A DNA stretch of 43,892 nucleotides from Deltaproteobacteria bacterium (lineage in GTDB: Bacteria; Bdellovibrionota; Bdellovibrionia; Bdellovibrionales; Bdellovibrionaceae), in NCBI GenBank assembly GCA_017302835.1, contig JAFLCC010000022.1, forward strand, positions 1 through 43,892, given 5' to 3'. The notes beneath the pieces were generated by a model, which was not told the DNA's origin, did not search any database, and worked only from the letters and a program-made list of their open reading frames with translations. Position 1 is the stretch's first letter. The number at the start of each line of letters is the position of its first letter. The position numbers were made by a program, and so were the translations under genes. Positions 32,030 through 40,896 of the stretch are shown here, in pieces.

Positions 32030-32809
32030 TTAATTTTTTCGATATCTGAGCAAAGTGGCTTTGTCTCCTTTGCTCAGTTTTTCTGTAGAAGCTGTCCAAG
32101 CTGCTGGATGAATTTTTTTTGCCTTTCGAATTAAATAGGGGAACACTTTTTCAGGATAAAGGTTGTAGGATTCCCTAAGACACCAACCGACTCCTTTTTG
32201 AACATAATAATCTTCATCAGCAAGCAAATTTTCAATCATGGGAGTGATAGCACTCCAAGAAAGTGGTTTTTTCCTGGATCGCGAGTAATATAAGATACCA
32301 ACAATAGATTGCCTGCGTTCCCAAGGATTCGAAGAACTATTCCATTTTTTATAGAAACGAATTAAGGATTTATCCTCATCAAGCATCTGGGCAAATTGAT
32401 TGCTTAACTCATCAGAATGGGCCCAATTATCAATTTTATTTAACCAAGAAAACAACAGTTTTTTATTTTTGACTTTTTCTTTCGCAGTTAATGTGGCGGC
32501 GAAATATAACGAGAGAAGCATCACTTCAAAATATCTGCTATTTTTCCAAATATAATCAAAAATTTTTAAGACTTGAGAGTGAGTAAAAACCTCACTCCGT
32601 TGGGTCTTCTTTTCAATTTTTCTAGTATTTGGATGATAAAAAGAAAAGCCCTGATTAAAAGCTTTTCTTACCTCTGGTATTTTAATATCCAAAAATTCTA
32701 ATCGAGATTTTCCTCCGCCAACATAATTTTTTGCTTTCCACTTCTCTGGCTTATCAACAGAAGAGATACTTCTTATAACCCTTTCCGCTTCAAGCAAATA
32801 TTTTTCCAT
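32030..32809 (-). CDS. AlkD-like DNA alkylation repair protein
   Basis: 259 residues of HEAT-like helical repeats. The family signatures are NWAHSDELSNQF, SSNPWERRQSIVGILYYSR and the DEDYYVQKGVGWCLRESY segment, the last containing the conserved KGVGWxLRE. AlkD-type enzymes excise bulky or charged alkylated bases without flipping them. It lies 20 bases downstream of pckG on the same strand and may be read from the pckG transcript. Together with Ogt (36930) it gives two alkylation-repair genes within 5 kb. Confidence 0.88.
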   Translation of the reverse strand: MEKYLLEAERVIRSISSVDKPEKWKAKNYVGGGKSRLEFLDIKIPEVRKAFNQGFSFYHPNTRKIEKKTQRSEVFTHSQVLKIFDYIWKNSRYFEVMLLSLYFAATLTAKEKVKNKKLLFSWLNKIDNWAHSDELSNQFAQMLDEDKSLIRFYKKWNSSSNPWERRQSIVGILYYSRSRKKPLSWSAITPMIENLLADEDYYVQKGVGWCLRESYNLYPEKVFPYLIRKAKKIHPAAWTASTEKLSKGDKATLLRYRKN

Positions 32810-32833
32810 CTAATTTGTTTCCAGACAAATTAG
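32810..32833. repeat. Inverted repeat between pckG and the AlkD-like gene
   Basis: CTAATTTGT and ACAAATTAG form a perfect 9-bp stem with a 6-base loop. It spans the pckG stop codon and abuts the ATG of the AlkD-like gene, so folding of the mRNA would affect initiation of that gene. No T-run follows on the minus strand, so it is not a normal terminator. Confidence 0.5.
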
Positions 32834-34653
32834 TGTAGTTGTTTTTTAAATTTCATTAAAAAATTTTCTTGAAGATTTAAAAACTCAACCGGAAAATTTT
32901 CGAGTTTAGTAAAGAACTCTTTGTGAGATTCTAATTCTTTTTCCCATTTTGTGGGATCTAACTTTAATAATTTTTCAAACTTTTCTTTTTCAAAAGTGGA
33001 TCCTGTCCAGTCAATTTCCTCATAGGTTGGTCGAGTTCCTAATTCAGTTTTAATCCCAGGAACCTCTTGATTTACTCGTTGAAACATCCATTTTAAAATT
33101 CGCATGTTTTCACCAAACCCAGGCCACATGAACTTTCCGTTTTCATCCTTATTAAACCAATTAACAATAAAAATTGGTGGGACCTTGGCGGCTCTTTGTT
33201 CCATTTTCAACCAATGCTTGAAGTACTCACCAACATGGTATCCACAAAAAGGCAACATCGCCATGGGGTCACGTCGAACGACACCTACTTGGCCTGTAGC
33301 TGCAGCCGTGGTTTCTGAACCAATAGTGGCACCGAAATAAACTCCATCCACCCAGTTATTTGCTTGCATAACCAAGGGAATCGTATCGGCTCTTCTTCCA
33401 CCGAAAATAATTCCACTGATTGGAACACCTGCTGGGTTTTCCCAATTAACATCAGCAGAAGGACATTGCGAGGCGGGCACAGTGAACCTAGAGTTTGGAT
33501 GAGAGGAAAGTCTTCCGCAATCTGGGGTCCATTCTTTTCCTTGCCAGTCAGTCAATTTAGCAGGAGGAGTATCTGTCAAACCTTCCCACCAAACATCTCC
33601 ATCTTCAGTTAAAGCCACATTCGTGAAGATCGTATTTTTAGCAATAGTGTAAATGGCGTTGGGGTTCGTTTTCAAGCTTGTCCCTGGCGCGACTCCAAAG
33701 AAACCTGCTTCTGGATTAATGGCTCTGAAGGAGCCATCTTTATCCACTTTAATCCAAGCTATATCATCGCCTACGGTAGTGATTTTCCAGTTTTCAAATC
33801 CTTTTGGTGGAATAAGCATTGCAAAATTAGTTTTTCCACATGCGCTTGGGAAGGCTCCGGCAAAATATTTCTTTTCACGTTGTGGAGACTCCAATCCAAG
33901 AATCAGCATGTGTTCCGCTAACCAGCCTTCTTGTTTTCCTTTGTAGGAAGCAATTCTTAAAGCAAAACATTTTTTTCCAAGTAAGGCGTTACCACCATAT
34001 CCGCTTCCAAAAGACCAAATTTGTGAGTCTTGAGGAAAATGCACAATATATTTATTTTCATTATTGCAAGGCCATTTGGAATCTTGCTGGCCTTTTTCTA
34101 AAGGGACTCCAACGCTATGAACACTTTTTACATAATCAGAACTATTTCCAAGAGCAGCTAGTGCCTTAGCTCCCATACGAGTCATGATTTTCATATTGAT
34201 AACAACATAGGGAGAATCTGTAATCTCAATTCCAAATTTTGAATAAGAAGAGCCCAAAGGTCCCATGCAAAAAGGAATCACGTACATCGTTCTTCCCTTC
34301 ATGCAACCGGTAAACAATGATTTTAATTTTGGCTTCATTTCTTTTGGGTCAACCCAGTTATTTGTAGGACCTGCTTCTTCTTTTTTTTCTAAACAGGTTA
34401 AGGTGCGATCTTCAACTCGGGCAACATCTGAGGGGTCAGACCATGCTAAATAACTATTTGGTCTTTTTTCTGGATTTAATTTTATCAAGGTTTTTGCTTC
34501 AACTAAAAGGTTAATTAAACTTTGGTTTTCTTCTTCTGATCCGGTACACCAATGTACTTTATCAGGTTGGCATAAACTAGAGACTTCAGAGACCCATTGG
34601 ATCAGCTCTTGATTTTCTGTCATATTTTGTTCTTGTGAATTTTGACTAGCCAT
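32830..34653 (-). CDS. pckG: Phosphoenolpyruvate carboxykinase (GTP)
   Basis: 607 residues, full length for the GTP-dependent class. [17 protein letters not shown] (about 264-280) holds the P-loop and reactive Cys272; [14 protein letters not shown] supplies metal ligands and [12 protein letters not shown] is also conserved. It interconverts oxaloacetate and PEP with GTP/GDP and is the entry to gluconeogenesis. That would suit an organism living on prey amino acids, which is an inference. The gene begins at ATG 34653 with a GGGAG-like site upstream. Confidence 0.97.
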   Translation of the reverse strand: MASQNSQEQNMTENQELIQWVSEVSSLCQPDKVHWCTGSEEENQSLINLLVEAKTLIKLNPEKRPNSYLAWSDPSDVARVEDRTLTCLEKKEEAGPTNNWVDPKEMKPKLKSLFTGCMKGRTMYVIPFCMGPLGSSYSKFGIEITDSPYVVINMKIMTRMGAKALAALGNSSDYVKSVHSVGVPLEKGQQDSKWPCNNENKYIVHFPQDSQIWSFGSGYGGNALLGKKCFALRIASYKGKQEGWLAEHMLILGLESPQREKKYFAGAFPSACGKTNFAMLIPPKGFENWKITTVGDDIAWIKVDKDGSFRAINPEAGFFGVAPGTSLKTNPNAIYTIAKNTIFTNVALTEDGDVWWEGLTDTPPAKLTDWQGKEWTPDCGRLSSHPNSRFTVPASQCPSADVNWENPAGVPISGIIFGGRRADTIPLVMQANNWVDGVYFGATIGSETTAAATGQVGVVRRDPMAMLPFCGYHVGEYFKHWLKMEQRAAKVPPIFIVNWFNKDENGKFMWPGFGENMRILKWMFQRVNQEVPGIKTELGTRPTYEEIDWTGSTFEKEKFEKLLKLDPTKWEKELESHKEFFTKLENFPVEFLNLQENFLMKFKKQLH

Positions 34654-34767
34654 TTGTTCTCCCTTTTTATATATAGTATGCGTTTCTTATGTCCTATTTC
34701 ACATTAAAACTCAAAATAATAATGAACTCTAATTTTTAAAATTCTTCAGATACTTTTTGTAAAATAA

Positions 34768-35229
34768 TTACTCTGTTTTGCAAAAAATATTGAAATAAGC
34801 TCCAGATTGATTCGATACTCCCAATTCAAATGGTTTATTATCTTTTGAATTGTATGTTTGAGAATTATTGTATGGATCTGGATTTGTTTGATCTTTTACT
34901 GCAAATCGAGTTGTAACTCCATTTGCAGTTTTTTCAAAAACCACTTTGAATTTTAAATTAAATGTAGCTCCTATTTTCAAAGCGTCCTTGATCGCATCCA
35001 AGCCAAAAATATGTTCAATTTTGCTAAGTCCTGGCTCTTTATTCATGCTAATAATTAAACTGTTTCCCGCTGAGTTCGCTTGAATGCCCGAATCTGAGTG
35101 ATGGCCCATAATGGGGCTAAAATACGAACCATTAGAAGATTTTATTTGGGCCGAACAATTTAACACCTTTCCTGCCTGGGAAAAACTGGATGCAAGTAAC
35201 ATGATTAAAACTAACGTACTTTTTTTCAT
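34768..35229 (-). CDS. Secreted hypothetical protein
   Basis: 153 residues with a signal peptide (MKKSTLVLIMLLASSFSQAG) and two Cys, one near the new N-terminus (VLNCSAQIKSSNG) and one at the very end (FNIFCKTE), probably disulfide-linked. The mature part is polar and Ser/Asn-rich with likely beta strands. I do not recognise the family. It is a single gene; no clear terminator follows, and a hairpin CTAAGG/CCTTAG lies upstream near 35266-35285. Confidence 0.65.
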   Translation of the reverse strand: MKKSTLVLIMLLASSFSQAGKVLNCSAQIKSSNGSYFSPIMGHHSDSGIQANSAGNSLIISMNKEPGLSKIEHIFGLDAIKDALKIGATFNLKFKVVFEKTANGVTTRFAVKDQTNPDPYNNSQTYNSKDNKPFELGVSNQSGAYFNIFCKTE

Positions 35230-35819
35230 TTGAGCCTCATTATATTAGTTAAGGTTTAGTTAAACGCTAAGGCAAAGGGCCTTAGGTTGAAACAATTGTA
35301 GATTCCTATTACCCATGCAAAAAAATAATTCTGCGAAAATGATACCTTGATTACCTTGGATCTATTGCTGTTTCAGGATAAATTACGTATGAACTGTTTA
35401 CATTAAGCCCTTTTTTGTGGTCAGCAATACTTAAGAGCCCGCCGTCATCTTTTTTTGAGGCTTTTTAAGTGAACCAGTTGCAAATTTAATGGTTCTTGAC
35501 CGAATATCGATTAAATTTTCTTAATAAAATTGATATGCGTCTTATTCTAAGATGCTGTTATTTTTGCTTTAATTAAGTAATATCAAATAGTTATTAGAAA
35601 GTGCCCTCAATTTTTTTTGTTAGTTTTCAATCTAGAAAAACGGTTTCAAATGTAAATTTTTCCCCTGTTCATATTGAATTTCCTTGTTTATTGATAATTT
35701 TAAGGTATAAATTATTGCAAGTTTTGAAGTCTTATTCTTGAGCCTTAACATTTCCGTGTTGCCTCTTTAATAGGCCGCAGAAATTAAAACAATTAAAAGA
35801 ACCAATAAGGAGGCTCTTT
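35230..35819. other. AT-rich gene-free region with promoter and long leader for the RRM gene
   Basis: Nearly 600 bases without a supportable gene. A stem-loop CTAAGG/CCTTAG is seen near 35270. A promoter candidate, TTGTTT (35684-35689) and TATAAA (35706-35711) with a 16-base spacer, would give a leader of about 100 nt before the RRM start at 35820. Long AT-rich leaders are typical of cold-shock and RNA-binding protein genes, which often regulate themselves through them. Nothing else in 35290-35680 stands out. Confidence 0.45.
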
Positions 35820-36155
35820 ATGAACAATAAACTATACGTAGGACAACTATCTTTCTCAGTTGATTCGAATACTCTTGGAGACTTTTTTTCTTCAGTAGGA
35901 CAAGTAACATCTGCAAAGGTGATTACTGACCGTGATACTGGAAGATCTAAAGGTTTCGGTTTTGTAGAAATGTCTACAGAAGCAGAAGCACAAAAAGCTA
36001 TCAGCGAATTAAATGGACAAGAAATTAGCGGAAGAGCAATCAATGTTTCTATTGCTAAACCACAAGAAGATAGAAAATCTGGTGGCGGCGGTAGAGGTGG
36101 ATTTGGCGGCGGCGGCAGAAGTGGCGGCGGCGGCGGATCTCGAAGAAGCTACTAG
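35820..36155 (+). CDS. RRM RNA-binding protein with glycine-rich tail
   Basis: 111 residues from ATG 35820 (AAGGAGG upstream). A single RRM spans about 3-80: RNP2 LYVGQL (5-10) and RNP1 RSKGFGFVEM (42-51). After KPQEDRKSGGG the tail is a Gly/Arg-rich low-complexity stretch ending RRSY. The layout is like the cold-induced Rbp proteins of cyanobacteria and similar bacterial RRM proteins, which bind mRNA and help localisation or cold survival. A terminator follows at 36225. Confidence 0.93.
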   Translation: MNNKLYVGQLSFSVDSNTLGDFFSSVGQVTSAKVITDRDTGRSKGFGFVEMSTEAEAQKAISELNGQEISGRAINVSIAKPQEDRKSGGGGRGGFGGGGRSGGGGGSRRSY

Positions 36156-36224
36156 TACGTTGTTACTATTTAAGTAAAAATTTAAATAATTTTATTCTTA
36201 AATTATTGTAAATAAATGTTTTGG

Positions 36225-36252
36225 AACCCAAGGTGTAAATCTTGGGTTTTTT
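36225..36252 (+). terminator. Intrinsic terminator after the RRM gene
   Basis: AACCCAAG (36225-36232) and CTTGGGTT (36241-36248) form an 8-bp stem with an 8-base loop, followed by a T-run. Confidence 0.9.
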
Positions 36253-36388
36253 GTTTTTTATCTTAGCTTGTCAATTCATTCATGTTTCACATCAAAAGCC
36301 TGGACAGACTCTTTCCTGAAGAGCAGCATAATGTTTGGCTACAAATTCCTGGTTAAGTTCAACTAAATTTTTTACCAAGGAGGTTATT

Positions 36389-36865
36389 ATGAAAAATGTT
36401 ATTTCAATTGGGATCAAGGAAGAAGACCGGCTTAAATTATCTGAAGGTCTTTCAAAACTGCTTGCTGATTCGTACACTCTTTATTTGAAAACTCATAATT
36501 TTCATTGGAATGTTAAGGGGCCAATGTTTCAAACTCTTCACTTAATGTTTGAAGCACAATATACTGAATTAGCAACAGCAGTGGATTTGATTGCAGAAAG
36601 AATTCGAGCTCTTGGGTATCCAGCTCCGGGAAGCTATCTCCAGTTTTCAAAACTCACTTCCATAAAGGAAAGCGACACCGTCCCTGCTGCCAGAGAAATG
36701 ATTCAGCAACTTGTTGAAGGGCAAGAATCTGTAGCAAGGACAGCGCGCTCTATGTTACCGCTAGTGGAGGCTTGTCATGACGAAGTCACTTCTGGCTTAC
36801 TTGCTGATCGGATGGAAATTCATGAAAAGACAGCCTGGATGTTAAGAACTCTTTTAGAAGAATAG
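36389..36865 (+). CDS. dps: Dps-family ferritin-like DNA-protection protein
   Basis: ATG 36389 is chosen for its AAGGAGG 5 bases upstream; a longer frame from 36335 has none. The 158-residue product has the Dps ferroxidase pattern: LKTHNFHWNVKGPMFQTLH (His36/His39 region), FEAQYTELATAVDLIAERI (Asp66, Glu70), and the usual C-terminal helix EIHEKTAWMLRTLL. Dps forms a 12-subunit shell that oxidises and stores iron with peroxide and can coat DNA. It has its own promoter region after the RRM terminator. Confidence 0.95.
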   Translation: MKNVISIGIKEEDRLKLSEGLSKLLADSYTLYLKTHNFHWNVKGPMFQTLHLMFEAQYTELATAVDLIAERIRALGYPAPGSYLQFSKLTSIKESDTVPAAREMIQQLVEGQESVARTARSMLPLVEACHDEVTSGLLADRMEIHEKTAWMLRTLLEE

Positions 36866-36929
36866 AAACATTAAATGTCCTCTTTGTATATAGCTGCGAA
36901 GGGGACTTAGGAAGCGTTTAAAAAGTTTC

Positions 36930-37409
36930 TTACTTGTAAAGTGATTCTAATTGGAGCAGTTTTTTCTTGATGTGTATTCCACCAGTGTAGCCACCTATTG
37001 AACCATCAGCGGCAATAACTCGATGACAGGGAATAATGATACATATTGGATTTTTTCCATTAGCTGTTCCAACCGCGCGGTAGGCATTTTTATGATTTAT
37101 TTTTTCAGCAATATCTTTGTAGGAGCGAGTTGATCCGTAAGGAATTTTTTTTAATTCCATCCAGACTTTTTTTGAGAATTCTGCACTTTCAATGTCCATT
37201 GGAAGAGTGAATTTTTGTCTTTTTCCAGAAAAGTATTCTTTGAGTTGTAGAACGGTGGTTCTTAAAATAAGGCTGGCCTTTTCCCTTCCTTGAAGGGACT
37301 TAGCGAAAGGAACATCCTGTTCATTAAAATAGATACCCGTGATTCCTTTTGGAGATGCAACAATAAAAAGTTTGCCAATAACCGTATTTAATTTCCATTG
37401 TTTTTTCAT
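36930..37409 (-). CDS. ogt: Methylated-DNA-protein-cysteine methyltransferase
   Basis: 159 residues. The active-site motif IIPCHRVIAADGSIGGYTGG begins at 125, with acceptor Cys128; the helix-turn-helix recognition segment is KKIPYGSTRSYKDIAEKI and the Asn hinge is GTANGKNP. It removes methyl groups from O6-methylguanine in a one-time reaction. It lacks the Ada regulatory domain, so it is the Ogt type. Single gene, convergent with dps. Confidence 0.95.
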   Translation of the reverse strand: MKKQWKLNTVIGKLFIVASPKGITGIYFNEQDVPFAKSLQGREKASLILRTTVLQLKEYFSGKRQKFTLPMDIESAEFSKKVWMELKKIPYGSTRSYKDIAEKINHKNAYRAVGTANGKNPICIIIPCHRVIAADGSIGGYTGGIHIKKKLLQLESLYK

Positions 37410-37642
37410 TATTGCAATCCTTTTTGATAATTTAAATTAGCAGAACTGACTTTACCATGAACGTCTTTTTCAATAAGAAGATCACCCAGGTTTGAAAAAA
37501 TAACTAATTTAAAAAAAACCGATGAACTTGATTTCATATTGTTGAGAATAGTTATTATTTTTCTTGATTAGTCCATACAATTAATAAAAAATGAAGTCGA
37601 ATCAATTCGTCTTCTAGTTTATTTCAATAAGGGATATCTTCA

Positions 37643-38266
37643 ATGAAAAATGTCATAATCAATCTGAAAATTTTAATTTTTAGCGCCTGTTCCATTATGT
37701 TCAGCTCTATTGTCTTTTCTCAGCAAGAACCTTCAAGTTTTTCAGAAAAAGATCCGGCTATTTCTAAGCCAGCTCCAACGAAAAAACGTGTAGGGCAGAT
37801 TAATCCGGATGAAAAAGATAAATTTAGAACTCGATTTGAAGCTAAGGACTCACGATATTTTTCTTTCGGCCCTGGCTTTGGGACCAATCTAAATAATTCC
37901 CAAATACTTTATTCACTTACAGGAGGCTATGAATGGGAAGTTGGATCTCAGGGCGCTCTCATTACAGAACTTTTTGCAACGTTTGGAGAAGGAACACTGT
38001 TGGGGGATGCCTCTCTTGGTGGAAAGTTTTTCTTTTCTGATGAAGACATTTCTCCCTTTGTTAAAGGAACCTTTGGTGCGGGGGTTGCGACAGTAAAAGA
38101 CGTAGAAACTATTTCTGGATTTTCAGGAAAGGTCAGTATTGGCATGACTTTCTTTAGAACATCAACAAAGCATATGGAAATTGCGGCCAATTATGCTAGT
38201 ATTTTTAAGTCTTCAAAAGAAGGAACTCCCGGAGTTTTTAGTTTATCCTTAGGCCTTTTATATTGA
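37643..38266 (+). CDS. Outer-membrane beta-barrel-like secreted protein
   Basis: 207 residues with a signal peptide (LKILIFSACSIMFSSIVFSQ). A disordered Pro/Lys-rich segment (about 28-60) leads to a Gly/aromatic strand-rich part: YFSFGPGFGTNLNNSQILYS, LTGGYEWEVGSQGALITELF, SLGGKFFFSDEDISPFVKG, ending SLSLGLLY. This looks like a small eight-stranded OMP-type barrel ending in an aromatic residue. No specific family is recognised. It is preceded by a weak ribosome-binding site. Confidence 0.7.
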   Translation: MKNVIINLKILIFSACSIMFSSIVFSQQEPSSFSEKDPAISKPAPTKKRVGQINPDEKDKFRTRFEAKDSRYFSFGPGFGTNLNNSQILYSLTGGYEWEVGSQGALITELFATFGEGTLLGDASLGGKFFFSDEDISPFVKGTFGAGVATVKDVETISGFSGKVSIGMTFFRTSTKHMEIAANYASIFKSSKEGTPGVFSLSLGLLY

Positions 38267-38332
38267 AGAAACTTGATCTCTTTAATTATATTATTTTAAT
38301 TTTTTGACCTCTTAAGGAAGTTTTTTCGCTAA

Positions 38333-38491
38333 ATGAAAACGTATAAAAATCAAAATTTCATTTTCATTAAAATCATATTCTACTTAGTGATTTTGATTTT
38401 TACTATCTACGCAATGCAATGCTCAAAAAGTTCAAATTTTTCTGATAAAATTAACATTTTTTTCAACTCCGACCGTCATTCATCGAAATAA
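38333..38491 (+). CDS. Possible small secreted or membrane protein (52 residues)
   Basis: A 52-codon frame starts at ATG 38333: a short basic start (MKTYKNQNF), one strong hydrophobic segment (IFIKIIFYLVILIFTIYAM) and then a Cys (QCSKSSN) with a polar tail. It looks like a signal peptide or membrane anchor; the Cys context AMQC is a poor lipobox. An AAGGAAG lies rather far (about 14 bases) upstream. It is in the 309-base gap between 38266 and 38575 that otherwise holds nothing. It may be chance in AT-rich DNA. Confidence 0.3.
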   Translation: MKTYKNQNFIFIKIIFYLVILIFTIYAMQCSKSSNFSDKINIFFNSDRHSSK

Positions 38492-38574
38492 AAGAATTGA
38501 ATTTTCGATTAGATGATTTGACTGGCCAGATTTAAAACTTAATCCAACCAGTCCCTCAAAAAAATTAAATCCAA

Positions 38575-39090
38575 TCAAGAGAATCTATTTTCTAAATTTC
38601 GATTTTGTTGTTTTATTAGCCCACTACGAGGTCGATTTTCCTCCACTGTGTTTGCGCCTGTCACATATGTCACTAACTGGTTAACCATGAATTGATTTTC
38701 TTCAACCAAAGCCTCCATTATATGTCTCATACTTAAAAACGCAATCGGAGCGTCTCCTTGAAGCACAGGCAAGTGACGAATTTTCATTTTAACCATGACC
38801 GCCATACATTCTTCCAATAGATAGTCAGTAGTTACAAAAACAACCTTATGGCTCATGAAATCCTTCAATTTTGCATTCGGTTCTACAATCGCTCGGTTTA
38901 AAGTGTATGCCCGCGCGAAGTCTCTTTCTGAAAAAACTCCAACGACTGCAGCCTTATCCATGACCAGCGAAGCCCCGATATCAGATTTTTCTAAAAGTGC
39001 CAGCGCCTCATCGACTGATGCGTTCACGTCAATCAAAGGTGGATGGCCGAAGTCTCTTTGTTTCATTAAATCAGATACTGTTCTCTTCAT
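38575..39090 (-). CDS. Two-CBS-domain protein in hibernation operon
   Basis: 171 residues with two CBS motifs. The first (about 8-65) has PPLIDVNASVDEALALLEKSDIGASLVMD and VVGVFSERDFARAY; the second (about 78-135) has VVFVTTDYLLEECMAVMVKMKIRHLPVLQ. Such pairs bind adenosine nucleotides and sense energy state. The gene overlaps the end of the HPF-like gene by 20 bases and is the third member of the Balon-like/HPF/CBS operon, which suggests it senses low energy in dormancy. The target of regulation is unknown. Confidence 0.88.
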   Translation of the reverse strand: MKRTVSDLMKQRDFGHPPLIDVNASVDEALALLEKSDIGASLVMDKAAVVGVFSERDFARAYTLNRAIVEPNAKLKDFMSHKVVFVTTDYLLEECMAVMVKMKIRHLPVLQGDAPIAFLSMRHIMEALVEENQFMVNQLVTYVTGANTVEENRPRSGLIKQQNRNLENRFS

Positions 39091-39463
39091 AAAAGTCCTC
39101 CTTCTGTTTCGATTTTCTTGTTTGTAGAAGTTTTCGTTCTAAATTTCTATTTTTTATCCTTCTCTTATCACCGAAGCGGTTAAGCCGCTCTAGAGCGTGA
39201 ACAGAGACATCCCCCAACGCTTTGTATAGACTCGTTGCCGACTTTTCCAAAACAACTCCACCATATTTTTTTCCAGTAATTATCAGCTTCACCTTAAACA
39301 AATCCGGACCTGGCTTGAATTGCGAGTTATCCATGCGCAAGGTGAAAATGAGTTTGTGCTCCTCAAGATCTGGAAATCTATCCTTTATTGCTTGGATACG
39401 ATCATGAACCGCTTCTTTCGCAAGTTCAGATTCATCAAGGTCTTTAAAAATAATTCGGATCAT
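39071..39463 (-). CDS. HPF/RaiA-type ribosome hibernation factor, short form
   Basis: 130 residues with the S30AE fold pattern: IRIIFKDLDESELAKEAVHDRI, then a strand with FTLRMDNSQFKPGPDLFKVKLII, and the helix SATSLYKALGDVSVHALERLNR. The extra C-terminal dimerisation domain of long HPF is missing; instead there is a basic tail (RRIKNRNLERKLLQTRKSKQK). It should bind the decoding centre of the 30S subunit. It overlaps the Balon-like gene by 4 bases upstream and the CBS gene by 20 downstream. Confidence 0.8.
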   Translation of the reverse strand: MIRIIFKDLDESELAKEAVHDRIQAIKDRFPDLEEHKLIFTLRMDNSQFKPGPDLFKVKLIITGKKYGGVVLEKSATSLYKALGDVSVHALERLNRFGDKRRIKNRNLERKLLQTRKSKQKEDFYEENSI

Positions 39464-40608
39464 ATAGCACTCCTTTCAATTTTCTGATTGTGATTTAAAT
39501 CAACGGTATATAATTTTGACAGCTCAGAATCAGGACGTTCTAGAATTGCCAAAATTGGTCTGCCTTTTGGAATCTCTTCGCGTGATGCAACCACCACCTC
39601 TCCACCTTGAATCAAAACCTCCTGAGCCAGATCATCAAGTATATCATCATCCTCATGATTAAGATGGGCTGGATGAATAAAAAGCTCGCCAGATTTTTTA
39701 TCGATTTTTCCAAAGATTTTGATTCCGTCAGCAATTATTAGTTTTCTTACTTTTCCTTTTATTGCGGCTTTCGCGATTTGAAATATATTCTTATTTGCCA
39801 AGTTCAAATCTTCAGCTTGATAAAATTCCATAAGACCCTGCTCAAGATCTTTTTTTGCATCCTTCATTAAGGAAGATCTAATTTCAGAGCAAATTTCTGA
39901 TGCTCTTTCCTGGTTAAAATAAGGCCAAATCGGTTGATTTCTTGTATTTTGGTAACAGCAGCTCTTAAGGAAAACACTGGTCAATTTCTTTTGGCCAGCC
40001 ACAAAAAGAGGCGGCTTTAAATCCTTTGTTAAACTGAATAGCCATTCGTTCAGCCATTCTATGGTCTGGCTATACTTCAGACCATTCAATCGGCGTTTCT
40101 TTAGGTCATCGTATGTATCTGGGTCAGTGGAATTCTGAAGTATCGTAGGAAAAATGATTGTGTCTAGCAAATTGAAGCTGTTTTGGTTACCGTAATATAG
40201 GCTTGCCGAACCCTCGGAAATTCCCAAAAATAAAAATTCTCGGTCAACCTGTATCCATCTCAGGAGGGGCTTTACATGAAAGCTTGTTGCGATCACGCAA
40301 GTTTTTTCGACAGGAACAGGAAGACCGAGAATTCGAAATGAATTTTCATTCCTAAAAAGGCCGACATTGCCTTTTAAGGTTTTAAGCAATTTGGTATCCT
40401 CGATAGCATTATGAATTGGCTCAACAAAACTCACCATAGCATCCTGATTCATTACAGGTGCCAAATACTCATAGGCAGCTTCTAAAGTTTCGCGAAGCTG
40501 CCGTCTTAAATGAAAAATATTTTGGTCGTTGGTAAGATAGGCCGTTAAGTGTTGTTCGTCTTTTGATTCAATCAGGGGTTTAAGTATACTCATTTTTGAA
40601 GCAAGCAT
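39460..40608 (-). CDS. baeRF/Balon-like ribosome hibernation factor
   Basis: 382 residues resembling the bacterial eRF1-like (baeRF) family, whose member Balon (AOC03_06830 of Psychrobacter) binds the ribosomal A site during dormancy. Family-like features include an N-terminal helical pattern (RRQLRETLEAAYEYL), NVGLFRNENSFRILGLPVPV, the SFHVKPLLRWIQVDREFLFLGISEGSASLYYG segment and a C-terminal IQGGEVVVASREEIPKGRPILAIL. No GGQ motif is seen, as expected for a hibernation factor rather than a release factor. It is the first gene of an overlapping operon with an HPF-like and a CBS protein, which strongly supports the role. The family call is from memory of its pattern, not a search. Confidence 0.75.
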   Translation of the reverse strand: MLASKMSILKPLIESKDEQHLTAYLTNDQNIFHLRRQLRETLEAAYEYLAPVMNQDAMVSFVEPIHNAIEDTKLLKTLKGNVGLFRNENSFRILGLPVPVEKTCVIATSFHVKPLLRWIQVDREFLFLGISEGSASLYYGNQNSFNLLDTIIFPTILQNSTDPDTYDDLKKRRLNGLKYSQTIEWLNEWLFSLTKDLKPPLFVAGQKKLTSVFLKSCCYQNTRNQPIWPYFNQERASEICSEIRSSLMKDAKKDLEQGLMEFYQAEDLNLANKNIFQIAKAAIKGKVRKLIIADGIKIFGKIDKKSGELFIHPAHLNHEDDDILDDLAQEVLIQGGEVVVASREEIPKGRPILAILERPDSELSKLYTVDLNHNQKIERSAI

Positions 40609-40896
40609 ATGTCCTCCTTAATTACTGAGTTGAGAGGAATTCCCAACTCATATGACTCTACGGAATTTTTATGAATTGTTAAAATAGATAAATAATATGT
40701 GTACTATTGTTTAATACTATATATTAAATATGATCATAATTTTAGCTGACATTGGATTGCCCAATAAGGACTCGTTGGTATCTCTCGTCTTGAATTGAAT
40801 CGTTTAAATGTATACATAGCAATATATTTATCGATTTGAACGATGTTATAAAATGATAGATAGTCATATAAAAATATATAAAGGAGAATTTGAATC

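Noticed and set aside
35732-36043. Minus-strand ORF of 103 codons over the RRM gene
   Set aside because: It is the shadow of a clear RRM coding sequence with ribosome-binding site and terminator on the plus strand.
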